Assembly: GCA_003241595.1 (NCBI GenBank)
Contig: QFOU01000001.1
Coordinates: 6,200 to 70,199, forward strand
From: Pseudomonas fluorescens
GTDB lineage: Bacteria > Pseudomonadota > Alphaproteobacteria > UBA2136 > UBA6156
DNA length: 64,000 nt
Reading direction: 5' to 3'
The notes beneath the pieces were generated by a model. That model saw nothing but the letters and a program-made list of their open reading frames with translations. It was not told the DNA's origin and made no database searches. This document shows positions 32,780 to 41,663 of the stretch, piece after piece (the stretch's first letter is position 1; every line of letters begins with the position of its first letter). The translations under genes were made by a program, and so were the position numbers.

Positions 32780-33568
32780 ATGTTGCGCTTCGCTTGTTTA
32801 TTCATGGTATTGGCCGTCTGCGAAAGCAGCTGGGCGGCGGATGTTTCCGGTACATCTTTTAGTGGGCGCGTGGTGCGCGTACTGGATGGTGACACGTTGA
32901 TCCTGGAGGGTGACCGTCGCGTGCGTTTGCTGGATATCAACACCCCCGAACTTTCCCACGATGGTGAACCGGCGGAAGCGGGTGCGGCGGCCGCGGCGGA
33001 TGCGTTGCGGCGGCTGACGTTTGGTCAGGATGTGCGCGTGGTGCAGGGCCCGCAGGCCAAGGATCGGTTTGATCGGTTGTTGGGACAGGTGTATCTGAGC
33101 AGTGGTGGCTGGGTGAACGGCACGCTGGTGCGGGATGGCTATGCGCATGTTTATACGTTTGCGGATAATGCGCTGCATCCGCAGGAATTGCTGGCGTATG
33201 AGGCGCAGGCGCGGGCGGCCAAGAAGGGTATTTGGGCGCAGCCGCGCTGGGCAGTGCGGGATGCGACCAAATGCTGTGCGAAGAGTGATATCGGGACCTT
33301 CCAGCTGGTGCAGGGCAAGGTGTTGAGTGCCATGTTCGTGAAGAAGAGCAAGGGCGGGCGGACGTATCTGAATTTTGGTGAGGATTGGCGCACCGACTTT
33401 AGCGTGTTTGTGGACAGCAAGGATGCCAAATGGTTTAAGAAGGCAGGTATCGCCAATATCGCCGACCATTACCGCGGTAAGACCGTGCGCGTGCGCGGGC
33501 ATCTTCAGCCGGTGAACGGGGTGTTGGTACGGGTGACACATCCGGCGCAAGTTGAGATTTTAGACTAA
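32780..33568 (+). CDS. Exported thermonuclease-like (SNase) protein
   Basis: A 262-aa protein with signal peptide (1-19, cleavage after SWA) and a staphylococcal-nuclease domain (about 27-150). Active-site positions are present: VLDGDT, the arginine in VRLLDINTPE (with the glutamate nearby) and DRFDRLLGQVYL. It would cleave DNA or RNA outside the cytoplasm. The C-terminal 110 residues form a second, OB-like domain containing FGEDWRTDFSVFV and a final RGHLQPVNGVLVRVTHPAQVEIL, as in many proteobacterial exported SNase proteins. Two adjacent cysteines (CC) lie between the domains. Confidence 0.9.
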   Translation: MLRFACLFMVLAVCESSWAADVSGTSFSGRVVRVLDGDTLILEGDRRVRLLDINTPELSHDGEPAEAGAAAAADALRRLTFGQDVRVVQGPQAKDRFDRLLGQVYLSSGGWVNGTLVRDGYAHVYTFADNALHPQELLAYEAQARAAKKGIWAQPRWAVRDATKCCAKSDIGTFQLVQGKVLSAMFVKKSKGGRTYLNFGEDWRTDFSVFVDSKDAKWFKKAGIANIADHYRGKTVRVRGHLQPVNGVLVRVTHPAQVEILD

Positions 33569-33592
33569 GGTTTTTAAAGGGGGAGCACGAGT

Positions 33593-36178
33593 ATGGTGAA
33601 AGAAGACACTCCGTTAATGCGTCAGTACACGGCGGCGAAAGCGCAGCACCCGGATGCCATCGTATTTTTGCGGATGGGGGACTTTTACGAAATGTGGGGC
33701 GACGATGCCATTGCCGGTAGCGAAGCCATGCAGATCACGCTAACCCGTCGGCGCAGTGCCAAGGAAGGCGATGAAGGGATTCCGATGTGCGGTGTGCCGC
33801 ACCATGCGGCGGAGGGGTATATCGGCAAGTTGCTCCAGCAGGGATTCAAGGTGGCGCTGGTGGAGCAGATGGAGTCTCCGGAAGAGGCCAAGAAAGCCCG
33901 TGGCAGTGGGGCGGTGGTACGCCGTGAAGTGGTGCGATTGTTTACGCCGGGCACGCTGACCGAGGATGCGTATCTGGGTGGGAATGCGGCGAAGTATCTG
34001 GTGTCGGTGGGATTCAACAGTGGTGGCGAGCGTCCGGAAGGTGCGGTGAGCTGGCTGGACATGAGCACCGGTGACGTGGGTGTGCGCGTGGTAACGGGGG
34101 CCAATGTAGCCAGCGTGCTGGCCGCGTTGCCGATCGGGGAAATTGTAGTGGGCGACCATGTGGATGAGGCGTGGTTGGCCGGTATCTCGCGCCGGTTGGT
34201 GAATGCCCAGAGCGGTTTGTTTGCACGCAGTACGGCGGAAGCGGCGATCAAGCGCGCGTATGGCGTGGGTGATTTGGGCGGGCTTGGGTTGCCGAACGAC
34301 GCGGCGATTGCGACTGTAGGTGCGTTGATCGGGTACGCGGAACTGACGCAGGTGGGCAAATTGCCGGGGTTGCGGATGCCGGCGGTTGTGACCGGACGCA
34401 GCCGGATGAGCATTGATCCTTCCACACGGAAGAATCTGGAGTTGACCGAGAGTTTGGGTGGCAAGCGCGCGGACAGCCTGCTCGGGATTCTGGACAAATG
34501 CGTGACCGGTGCCGGTGCGCGGTTGCTGGCGCGCTGGGTGGCCGAGCCGTTGCTGGATGTGAGTGAGATTACGCGGCGGCAGGATGCGGTAGCGCAGTTG
34601 GCGGCCCCCGCCCTGCGAACTCAGGTGCGTGATCTGTTACGCGATACGGGCGATGTGGCGCGGTGTGTGAGCCGTCTGCTGTTGGGACGTGGTGGGCCAC
34701 GGGATCTGGGTGTGCTACGGGCCACCGGTGCGGCGTTGCCGAAGTTGCAAAATGCTTTGGCAGGATGTGACGGGCTGTTGAAGGTTCAGGTGGAAGGCAT
34801 GGCCGGACTGGAGCCACTGACCGAGTTGTTGAGCCGTGCGTTGGCGGAAGAGCCCCTGCCCGCGTTGGTACGTGATGGTGGATTTGTGGCCGATGGCTAT
34901 GACACAGATTTGGATGCGTACCGTGTATTGGTGACCGATGGCAACCGGTTATTGCAGGAGTTGGAGGCGCGGGAAAGCGCTTCGGGGATTCCCTTAAAAC
35001 TGCGGTATAACCAAGTGTGGGGATATTACCTCGAAATTACCAAGCAACATGAGAGCAAGGTGCCCAGCCACTGGTTGCACCGCCAGACGACGACGCAGAC
35101 GCACCGGTATTCCACGCCGGAATTGATGAGTTTGGAGCGCGAGCTGGGCAGTGCCGGGGCCAAGGCGCAGAAGCGTGAGGAAGAGATTCTGGCGCAGTTG
35201 GTGGATGGCGTGCGCGGAGCGAGTTATCCGTTACTTTCCGCCAGTGAAGCGTTGGCCACGCTGGATGTATTAGCGGGCATGGCGGAAGTGGCCGTGCGGC
35301 ATGGCTGGGTGCGTCCGGTGGTGGATGACAGCAGCGCGTTCGTCATCGAAGGCGGATGCCACCCTGTGGTTTCCAGCAAGGTCAGTGAGTTTGTGCCGAA
35401 CGGATGTGAGCTTTCCGGTGGGCAGTTGTGGTTGCTGACGGGTCCGAACATGGCGGGTAAGAGTACTTTCCTGCGGCAGAACGCGTTGCTGACCATTCTG
35501 GCGCAGATGGGTAGTTTTGTGCCGGCCAAAGCCGCGCATATCGGGGTAGCGGATGCGGTGTTCTCCCGTATTGGTGCTGCCGATGACCTGGCGGCGGGGC
35601 AGAGTACCTTCATGGTGGAAATGGTGGAGACGGCGCAGATTCTGAACCGTGCGACCAGCCGGAGCCTGGTGATTCTGGACGAATTAGGCCGTGGCACCGC
35701 AACCTATGACGGGTTGGCGATCGCGTGGGCCTGTGTGGAAGATGTGGTGAGCCGGATTGGCTGCCGCACGCTGTTTGCCACCCACTATCATGAGCTGACC
35801 GCGTTGGAAGCGCAGATGGACAACGTAAGTTGCTGGCAGGTGGCCGTGCGCGAGTGGAAGGGCGAGATCGTCTTCCTGCATGAAGTGAAGCGCGGGGCCG
35901 CGGCGGGCAGTTATGGCGTGCAGGTGGCGAAGTTGGCCGGTGTGCCGAACCAAGTGGTGAAACGCGCGGACAGCTTGCTGGACGGATTCCTGAAAGTGGC
36001 GCGCAACAAGGGTGTGGTGCGGGTGGATGAGTTGAGTTTGTTCAGCGCTCCCGTGGCCACACCGGTGGCGCTGATGAAGACCGAGGTGGAAGAGCGGTTG
36101 AAGGGGCTGGATGTGGATGGGCTAAGTGCGCGGGAGGCGTTGGAGGAGTTGTATAAGCTGCGGGGGATGGTGAATTAG
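33593..36178 (+). CDS. mutS: DNA mismatch repair protein MutS
   Basis: Recognises mismatches and recruits MutL. The 861-aa protein has the mismatch-reading N-terminal domain with GDFYEMWGDDA (Phe-x-Glu motif), connector, core and clamp domains, and the ATPase domain with Walker A TGPNMAGKST near residue 615, DELGRGTATYDGLAIAWA and ATHYHELTALE. The GGGAG ribosome-binding site lies 7 nt upstream of ATG. It starts 24 nt after the nuclease gene, so the two may be co-transcribed. A terminator follows immediately. Confidence 0.97.
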   Translation: MVKEDTPLMRQYTAAKAQHPDAIVFLRMGDFYEMWGDDAIAGSEAMQITLTRRRSAKEGDEGIPMCGVPHHAAEGYIGKLLQQGFKVALVEQMESPEEAKKARGSGAVVRREVVRLFTPGTLTEDAYLGGNAAKYLVSVGFNSGGERPEGAVSWLDMSTGDVGVRVVTGANVASVLAALPIGEIVVGDHVDEAWLAGISRRLVNAQSGLFARSTAEAAIKRAYGVGDLGGLGLPNDAAIATVGALIGYAELTQVGKLPGLRMPAVVTGRSRMSIDPSTRKNLELTESLGGKRADSLLGILDKCVTGAGARLLARWVAEPLLDVSEITRRQDAVAQLAAPALRTQVRDLLRDTGDVARCVSRLLLGRGGPRDLGVLRATGAALPKLQNALAGCDGLLKVQVEGMAGLEPLTELLSRALAEEPLPALVRDGGFVADGYDTDLDAYRVLVTDGNRLLQELEARESASGIPLKLRYNQVWGYYLEITKQHESKVPSHWLHRQTTTQTHRYSTPELMSLERELGSAGAKAQKREEEILAQLVDGVRGASYPLLSASEALATLDVLAGMAEVAVRHGWVRPVVDDSSAFVIEGGCHPVVSSKVSEFVPNGCELSGGQLWLLTGPNMAGKSTFLRQNALLTILAQMGSFVPAKAAHIGVADAVFSRIGAADDLAAGQSTFMVEMVETAQILNRATSRSLVILDELGRGTATYDGLAIAWACVEDVVSRIGCRTLFATHYHELTALEAQMDNVSCWQVAVREWKGEIVFLHEVKRGAAAGSYGVQVAKLAGVPNQVVKRADSLLDGFLKVARNKGVVRVDELSLFSAPVATPVALMKTEVEERLKGLDVDGLSAREALEELYKLRGMVN

Positions 36179-36180
36179 GA

Positions 36181-36214
36181 AAACCGGCTGCACCTTTCGG
36201 GCAGCCGGTTTTTT
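36181..36214 (+). terminator. mutS terminator
   Basis: AAACCGGCTG / CAGCCGGTTT stem followed by six Ts. Confidence 0.9.
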
Positions 36215-36237
36215 CAGAGATAAACAATACTCGATAA

Positions 36238-36633
36238 TCAAGCTGCTTTGGGCTTGGCGAGTGGCGACTCGGCGGGGACGATGATGCGGCCGACTTCGTT
36301 GACGATATAGTGGACGCGGCCATTTTCGATACGCTGATAGACTGAATCCGGGTACCCTTTGTGGATGCGGCCCGACAGCTTGGACAGGGTTTCTGGAGCC
36401 GTGATCTCCATATCGGCAATGGTGACTACGCCGGGAATCGGCCACTGGCTGACGATGTAGACCTCTGCTTCGACCGCCACCATGACCACCTGAGTGGCAC
36501 TGAGCACCTCGTTCAGATGCTTGTCCATCCAGTCGGTCTCGCAATTGTTGGCAAAATCGGCCGTAATCTTGGTGCCCGATACGGTGAGGCCGTAGACGAT
36601 GAGAGGTTCAATCCACTTTTTCTCGGAAGTCAT
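36238..36633 (-). CDS. Small soluble protein, unknown
   Basis: A 131-aa protein with no signal peptide and no recognised family. It reads as an alternating alpha/beta domain (VVMVAVEAEVYIVSQWP, YIVNEVGRIIVP) ending in a Pro/Lys/Ala tail. AAAGGAC lies 7-8 nt upstream of ATG 36633. A promoter-like TTGCAA-N16-CATACT lies about 80 nt upstream and is nearly repeated before the next gene (37299), so the two unknown genes may respond together. Confidence 0.65.
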   Translation of the reverse strand: MTSEKKWIEPLIVYGLTVSGTKITADFANNCETDWMDKHLNEVLSATQVVMVAVEAEVYIVSQWPIPGVVTIADMEITAPETLSKLSGRIHKGYPDSVYQRIENGRVHYIVNEVGRIIVPAESPLAKPKAA

Positions 36634-36711
36634 GACATGTCCTTTCGTGTCAAAGGCTCCGTTGCGGAGCCGTGAGGGTGGGCTCCGCAGCGTTCAAAAC
36701 GATGCGAATTA

Positions 36712-36742
36712 GGGTAAGTATGGGTCTGGTGGCGGGATTTGC
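36712..36742 (-). promoter_or_regulatory. Promoter of the 131-aa gene (repeat copy 1)
   Basis: Minus strand: CTTGCAAATCC...ACCAG.CCCATACTT, with TTGCAA, 16 nt and CATACT. A near-copy lies at about 37376-37406. Confidence 0.45.
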
Positions 36743-36750
36743 AAGAGACA

Positions 36751-36784
36751 ACAATCGGCCACTCCTTACGGGGTGGCCGATTGT
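36751..36784 (-). terminator. Terminator after the 168-aa gene
   Basis: 15-bp inverted repeat ACAATCGGCCAC... / ...GTGGCCGATTGT with TTAC loop; the T-tract is weak. Confidence 0.65.
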
Positions 36785-36792
36785 TATGAAGA

Positions 36793-37299
36793 TTAGCGAG
36801 AAGCCTTGGTGAGAAGGAAAATTTCTTTCTCGATCTTCTGCTTGATCCATTCGTTTTTCAGAGCCTGGAGCTTGGCCGGTACGCAGACGATTTCCAGCGT
36901 AGGGATTTCCTCGTGCTTAGGGTACTTTATCCTCGCTGCGGAGCGATTATAAGTCTCGTAGGCCTTTTGCCATTCTCTGGACTTTTCCTTGCCATCATTC
37001 GGGTAGCGCCCCTCTTTGCGAAGGAGCGCATCGGCCGCCTTGAACTCGATCCAAGTGGTATAGTCTCGACAACTGGTTTGCGTGGCCGGTGCCCCAAAGG
37101 CGGTGTCGAGTTCGCGCGTGCGGCATTCGGTATAGGCGGTTTTCGAGACTTCCAAGAATGCATAGAGGCATTCCAGATCGTTCAGATTGCCGACAGCAAT
37201 CGTGAGGGTGACTGTGTAGTCTTTAGCGGTGGGTTCGGCCTGCGCCGATGCGACCATCAGGGAGAGGAGAGTTGCGGCTGCGATGAGAAGCTTGTTCAT
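36793..37299 (-). CDS. Exported protein, unknown
   Basis: A 168-aa protein with a clear signal peptide (MNKLLIAAATLLSLMVASAQA, cleavage after AQA) and a polar, helical mature part with four cysteines (ECLYAF, ECRTRE, SCRDY, IVCVP) that could form two disulphides. GGAGA precedes ATG 37299 by 7 nt. It is likely periplasmic. A promoter similar to that of the neighbouring 131-aa gene lies about 80 nt upstream. Confidence 0.7.
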   Translation of the reverse strand: MNKLLIAAATLLSLMVASAQAEPTAKDYTVTLTIAVGNLNDLECLYAFLEVSKTAYTECRTRELDTAFGAPATQTSCRDYTTWIEFKAADALLRKEGRYPNDGKEKSREWQKAYETYNRSAARIKYPKHEEIPTLEIVCVPAKLQALKNEWIKQKIEKEIFLLTKASR

Positions 37300-37375
37300 G
37301 GTATTTCTCCAAAAAGCGGGCTCCATCTGTGGAGCCTTGGTTGACTCCACCGCGTAAAAACGGTTCGAATTGAAA

Positions 37376-37406
37376 AAAGTATGGGGCTGGTGGGCGGATT
37401 TGCAAG
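37376..37406 (-). promoter_or_regulatory. Promoter of the 168-aa gene (repeat copy 2)
   Basis: Minus strand: CTTGCAAATCC.CCCACCAGCCCCATACTT, about 85% identical over 30 nt to the copy at 36712-36742. Confidence 0.45.
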
Positions 37407-37445
37407 GTGGTAGGGTGCGGCGGTAACAAGAGGTGATTCTCCCCC

Positions 37446-39065
37446 ATGGCGATTTTGAAGAATTCGGTGATTGTGGCGTTTTGGACGGCGGCGAGCCGCG
37501 GGTTGGGATTTGCGCGGGATTTATTGATCGCCAACAAGCTGGGGGCCGGAACGGCGGCGGATGCCTTCTTCATTGCGCTGATGTTGCCGAACCTGTTGCG
37601 GCGGTTGTTTGGAGAAGGGGCCTTCAATGTGGCCTTCGTGCCGCTGCTGGCAAGGCACAAGGCCAAGAGCCGTGAAGATGCGCTGGCGTTTGCCAGTGCC
37701 ACGTTGAGCTGGTTGCTGCCTGTGGTGAGTGTGGTGACGGTGCTGGGTGTCATTTTCATGCCGGTGCTCGTGACGGTTCTGGCGAGCGGGTGGGTGAACC
37801 AGCCGGAGAAGTTCGATCTGGCGGTGGAGTTGGGGCGGATCACGTTCCCGTATCTGGGTTTGATTACGCTGGCGGCGTTTTTGGGGGCGGTGTGCAATAC
37901 CTTCGGTCAATTCGCAGCCTACGCGATGGTGCCCGCCTTGCTGAACCTGAGCATCTTGTTGTGTCTGTTCGCGCTGCCCAACGGCGGGATGCGTCCGGAA
38001 GAGGCGGCCGCATGGGCGATTCCGCTGGGGGGTGTGGGGCAGGCCATTTACATGCTGTGGGCCGTGAAGAAGATGGGCCTGAAGCTGACCCTGACATGGC
38101 TACCGAAACACGTTGACCTGAAGAAGGTACTGACCCGCATGGGGCCTGCAGCGGTGGGTGTGGGCGTGCTTCAGTTGAGCCTGATCATTGATAATACCGC
38201 CGCGAGTTACCTCGGCGATGGTACCATCGCCTACCTGCAATACGCCAACCGCTTTTACCAGTTGCCGCTGGCGTTGATCGGGATTGCAGTGGCGACGGTG
38301 CTGCTGCCGCATCTTTCCGTATTGCTGGGTGAAGGCAACAAGGACGCCGCGACCCGCAGCTTTACCAATGCCATGGCGGGATGCCTGGCGCTGGCGTTGG
38401 GAAGTTGTGTGGGGTTGTTCCTGTTGGCGCCCGAGATGATGTTGGCGTTGCTGAAACACGGTGAAATGAGCAGTTTTGCCGCGCAGGCGATTGCGTGGAC
38501 GATGATGGGGTATGTCATTGGATTGCCCGCGTACATTGTAACCAAGGTGACCGCACCGGCATTCTTTGCGGCGGAAGATCCGGTGAGTCCGGTCAAGGCG
38601 GGGGCCTATGCGCTGCTGGTGAATGGAGCGATCAATGTGGTGATGGTACTGGTGTGGCAAGCCGGGTATTTGCAGGATACGGCGTTCATCGGGATTGCGA
38701 TCGCTACCGCCATTGGCGGCTATGTGAATGCCGCCCTGCAATGGCACTGGTTGAACAAAAAAGGCGTGATGGCGGTCGACGTGCCCGCCTTGCGCAACAA
38801 GGTGGGCAAGATGCTGGCGGTAAGTGGCGCCATGGGTGCCGTGCTGTTGCTGGCCAAATTCGCCATCCCCTTCCCCGACAGTTCGCACTTCATCCTGCGT
38901 CTGATCTGGCTGGTGGCGGTGATGGGCCTGGGTGGCGTGGTGTTCGTGGCTGGTATCGAGTATTCCGGCCTGCTGAATCTGCGCACGGTCGTGAAAGACA
39001 TGCGCAACCGCCGCAAAATGAAGGTGACCGGCAAGGAAACCGTGGATATGCGCGGAGATATGTAA
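37446..39065 (+). CDS. murJ: Lipid II flippase MurJ
   Basis: Flips the peptidoglycan precursor lipid II to the periplasmic face of the inner membrane. 539 aa with about 14 transmembrane helices in the MviN/MOP arrangement. The start (NSVIVAFWTAASRGLGFARDLLIANKLGAGTAADAFFIALMLPNLLRRLFGEGAFNVAFVPLL pattern; the RxxR-bearing PNLLRRLFGEGA segment is diagnostic) and the later ALIGIAVATVLLPHLS are typical. A TAGGGT box and AAGAGGTG upstream suggest an ordinary short leader. It ends at a terminator shared with SURF1. Confidence 0.96.
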   Translation: MAILKNSVIVAFWTAASRGLGFARDLLIANKLGAGTAADAFFIALMLPNLLRRLFGEGAFNVAFVPLLARHKAKSREDALAFASATLSWLLPVVSVVTVLGVIFMPVLVTVLASGWVNQPEKFDLAVELGRITFPYLGLITLAAFLGAVCNTFGQFAAYAMVPALLNLSILLCLFALPNGGMRPEEAAAWAIPLGGVGQAIYMLWAVKKMGLKLTLTWLPKHVDLKKVLTRMGPAAVGVGVLQLSLIIDNTAASYLGDGTIAYLQYANRFYQLPLALIGIAVATVLLPHLSVLLGEGNKDAATRSFTNAMAGCLALALGSCVGLFLLAPEMMLALLKHGEMSSFAAQAIAWTMMGYVIGLPAYIVTKVTAPAFFAAEDPVSPVKAGAYALLVNGAINVVMVLVWQAGYLQDTAFIGIAIATAIGGYVNAALQWHWLNKKGVMAVDVPALRNKVGKMLAVSGAMGAVLLLAKFAIPFPDSSHFILRLIWLVAVMGLGGVVFVAGIEYSGLLNLRTVVKDMRNRRKMKVTGKETVDMRGDM

Positions 39066-39070
39066 CAGTG

Positions 39071-39100
39071 AAAAGAGCACCGGACGGGTGCTCTTTTTTT
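39071..39100 (+). terminator. Bidirectional terminator between murJ and SURF1
   Basis: AAAGAGCACC / GGGTGCTCTTT hairpin with GGAC loop and T7 tail. Confidence 0.9.
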
Positions 39101-39103
39101 GGG

Positions 39104-39748
39104 TTATTTGCGGCGGAGGCGGAGCAGGCAGAGGATGGGGAAGGCAATAGCCATACCGAGCCATTGGAGGGCGTAGGAGAGGTGTTTGGTGGGCGCTGGG
39201 AGCGGTGGCGGGACGGCCGTGAGTTCCGGTGACGTGGCGGTGCGGGTGATGAGGTAGACGGGTTGGGTGTCGCTGATGATGAGCGCGGGGTTGAGATAGG
39301 CGAGCAGGCGCGGGTGGGTGGTGACATCCGGCCCCTGAAGCCAGCCCTTACGTTGCGGGAAGGGTTGGAGGTAGCCGGTGAGGGTGGCGGAGGTTTCGGT
39401 GGGTTTGAAGCTGGCGAAATCTGGCCCTTGGTTGGGTTTGAAGCGGGGGTGGGTGAAGCCGCGATCGACAATGATCGTACCACTGGCGGTACGCAGCGGG
39501 GTGAGGATGCGCCAACCGAGGTCGGACTCCGGATTGAGCGGATTGGGCTGGTTGGTGAGGGCATAGGTATGAGCGGGCAACCACTCGCCGGTGAGCGCCA
39601 CGGGTAGGCGGGCGGCGACCTCGGCCTGCAAGGCCAGGCGCTGGTGGTAACGGTTCCATTGCCAGTGGGCGAGGCTGAGCAATCCGGCTTCGACCGCGAG
39701 GGCGAGGACACTTAAAAAAAATATCGTCGGAACGTAAGGAATTTTCAT
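39104..39748 (-). CDS. SURF1-family cytochrome oxidase assembly protein
   Basis: A 214-aa inner-membrane protein that helps insert haem a into subunit I of the oxidase. Two transmembrane helices flank a periplasmic domain (about 8-27 and 190-208). Family signs are HWQWNRYHQRLAL after the first helix, GWRILTPLRTASGTIIVDRGF in the middle and SYALQWLGMAIAFPI near the end. It belongs functionally with coxB, Sco and PCu(A)C in this window although none is adjacent. The ATG lies 6 nt after a CAATGT box. Confidence 0.9.
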   Translation of the reverse strand: MKIPYVPTIFFLSVLALAVEAGLLSLAHWQWNRYHQRLALQAEVAARLPVALTGEWLPAHTYALTNQPNPLNPESDLGWRILTPLRTASGTIIVDRGFTHPRFKPNQGPDFASFKPTETSATLTGYLQPFPQRKGWLQGPDVTTHPRLLAYLNPALIISDTQPVYLITRTATSPELTAVPPPLPAPTKHLSYALQWLGMAIAFPILCLLRLRRK

Positions 39749-39754
39749 GCCTTA

Positions 39755-39783
39755 ACATTGCGTGTTGGCGCACAGAATGGCAA
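39755..39783 (-). promoter_or_regulatory. SURF1 promoter, leaderless layout
   Basis: Minus strand: TTGCCA (39778-39783), 17 nt, CAATGT (39755-39760), 6 nt to ATG 39748. Confidence 0.5.
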
Positions 39784-39814
39784 GCTGCCAAACGAAACGA
39801 CGACAAGGGTATTT

Positions 39815-40921
39815 ATGGGCCTCACCAAACAACAACAAATGGCGATTTTCCTCACGGTTCTGATAGTGGGTGGCGTGTTGTTGTTTCTGGATTCGGTCAG
39901 CGGCATGCTGTTGCCGTTTGCGGTCGGGATTGTTCTGGCCTACCTGCTGAACCCGTTAGTGAGCCGTTTGCACCAATACCGCGTACCGCGTGCGCTGGGC
40001 AGCGCCCTGCTGGTGGCAGCGGCCATCAGCCTGCTGGGTATGGGTTTGATTTTGGGCGTGCCGTTGCTGATTGAACAACTGGCGAGCTTCCTTCAGCGTT
40101 TGCCGGTGTATTTGATGACGTTGCAGCACTTTGTAATTCCTAACAAGTTGGGCAATCTGAGTGGGTTGTTTGATGTGAAATTGACGGCGGAGAACCTGTT
40201 GCGTCCGCTGGGGATGATCGGGGCCAAGGGGGCCGAGTGGACCGTGCAGGCCATGCAGAGCGCACTGAACGGTGTGGCGTGGCTGGTGAACGTGACGCTG
40301 CTTATCGTGATGACGCCGGTGGTGGCGTTCTATTTCCTTATTGATTGGCCGCATATCAGCCAATCCGCCTTCATGCAGTTGCCCAAGCGTTGGCGTAAGA
40401 ACGCACAGACCATTGCACAGGACATTGATGTCAAACTCGCGGCCTATCTGCGCGGGACGATGGCGGTGTGTGTTTCGCTGGGTGCCTTTTATGCCGTGGC
40501 CATTTCCGGCATGGGCTGGATGGCGACGTTGCTGGCAGGGCGTCCGGTCGATACCCTTGAAATGGGATGGGCCATCGGTTTGATCACCGGAATTTTGACC
40601 TTCCTGCCCGTGATCGGCGGCACCATAGGTGTGGCGCTGATGTTTGGTGTGGCGTTGATCCAGTACCAGCTCCAGATGTGGGAGCCCTACGTTCTGCTGG
40701 GCGTGATCTATATGGTCGGGCAGTTCCTTGAGGGTTACGTGTTCACCCCGATGCTGGTGGGCAACCGTGTGGGTCTGCATCCGCTGTGGGTGATGTTTGC
40801 CCTGCTGGCCGGTGCAACACTGGGCGGTATCCTCGGTATGATGTTGGCCATCCCTACCGCCGTGGTGATGAGCGTGATCCTGCCGCGCGTATTGGCGCAG
40901 TGGCGCTCGTCCATCGACTAG
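39815..40921 (+). CDS. AI-2E/PerM-family membrane permease
   Basis: A 368-aa protein with about eight transmembrane helices of the AI-2 exporter-like (PerM/TqsA/YdiK) family. Typical segments include GIVLAYLLNPLVSRLHQYRVPRALGSALL near the N-terminus and the long central amphipathic stretch before the C-terminal helices, with IGLITGILTFLPVIGGTIGVALM and MVGNRVGLHPLWVMFALLAG-like sequence. Members have been linked to Na+/H+ antiport, lipid or quorum-signal export; the substrate here is unknown. ATG 39815 is chosen because the first hydrophobic helix begins ten residues later; AAGGG lies 6-8 nt before it. Confidence 0.85.
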   Translation: MGLTKQQQMAIFLTVLIVGGVLLFLDSVSGMLLPFAVGIVLAYLLNPLVSRLHQYRVPRALGSALLVAAAISLLGMGLILGVPLLIEQLASFLQRLPVYLMTLQHFVIPNKLGNLSGLFDVKLTAENLLRPLGMIGAKGAEWTVQAMQSALNGVAWLVNVTLLIVMTPVVAFYFLIDWPHISQSAFMQLPKRWRKNAQTIAQDIDVKLAAYLRGTMAVCVSLGAFYAVAISGMGWMATLLAGRPVDTLEMGWAIGLITGILTFLPVIGGTIGVALMFGVALIQYQLQMWEPYVLLGVIYMVGQFLEGYVFTPMLVGNRVGLHPLWVMFALLAGATLGGILGMMLAIPTAVVMSVILPRVLAQWRSSID

Positions 40922-41016
40922 TTTGCACCACGTAGCGGGTGCTTTTGCAGGCAAGGTAGTTGCTGTGAGAGTGTGAAGTGCTATGCTGGCCTCAAGATAA
41001 GAGGGAGGCGACGGCC

Positions 41017-41622
41017 ATGACCACGACCTATTTGGGATTTTTGATGAACCGCACCACGCGTGAAGAGTTTGTGGCGCCTGTGAATGCCACCAGCGTGGAC
41101 ATGGCCCGTATGGAGTTGTTTGCGGTTTATCCCGACGCCCACTACGCCCTGTTGACCGTGTACACCAAGACCGAGATCGAGCATGTACTGGCGGGTGTTG
41201 AGCGCTGGCCCGGCTTGCCGAGCAAGATCCAGGAACCCGTGGAAGTAAAAAGCGCGCCCGTGCGGATTTCCACCGGTGGCCTGCCGCCCCTGCCCGGCCA
41301 AGTGACGGCGACTGTGCAGAAGGTGGATGCGACCACCGACACCACCGGTATGCCCGGTTGGATGAAGAGTTTTGTGCAACAACAGGAAGCCGCCACCAAG
41401 AGTGCGGCCAAAGTGGCTGCTAAACCGGCTGCCGTACAGCCGATGGAAGCCGCGATCTTCCAGCCCAAGTCTTCGATGCCGCCGGCCAGTTTGATCGAGC
41501 GCCTGAAGGCCGCCAAGGGTGAGACCATGGCGCGTCCGAGTGTGAGTGCGCCTGCGTTTGCACCTCAAGCGCCTACGGCCAAGGGCAGTGTCATTGATAT
41601 TCTCAAGGGCATGAAGAAATAG
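41017..41622 (+). CDS. Protein of unknown function, Ala/Pro-rich
   Basis: A 201-aa soluble protein. An N-terminal region of about 70 residues (TYLGFLMNRTTREEFVAPVNATSVDMARMELFAVYPDAHYALLTVYTKTEIE) looks folded. It is followed by a long linker rich in A, P, K and T, and a short conserved-looking C-terminus (GSVIDILKGMKK). GGGAGG lies 8 nt before ATG 41017. The layout suggests a small domain with a flexible tail ending in a short docking helix. No family recognised. Confidence 0.7.
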   Translation: MTTTYLGFLMNRTTREEFVAPVNATSVDMARMELFAVYPDAHYALLTVYTKTEIEHVLAGVERWPGLPSKIQEPVEVKSAPVRISTGGLPPLPGQVTATVQKVDATTDTTGMPGWMKSFVQQQEAATKSAAKVAAKPAAVQPMEAAIFQPKSSMPPASLIERLKAAKGETMARPSVSAPAFAPQAPTAKGSVIDILKGMKK

Positions 41623-41636
41623 TCTTCTGCCAAGAC

Positions 41637-41661
41637 AAAACCCGCCGGTGGGCGGGTTTTT
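41637..41661 (+). terminator. Bidirectional terminator
   Basis: AAAACCCGCC / GGCGGGTTTTT hairpin between the unknown gene and the convergent NADAR gene. Confidence 0.85.
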
Positions 41662-41663
41662 CT

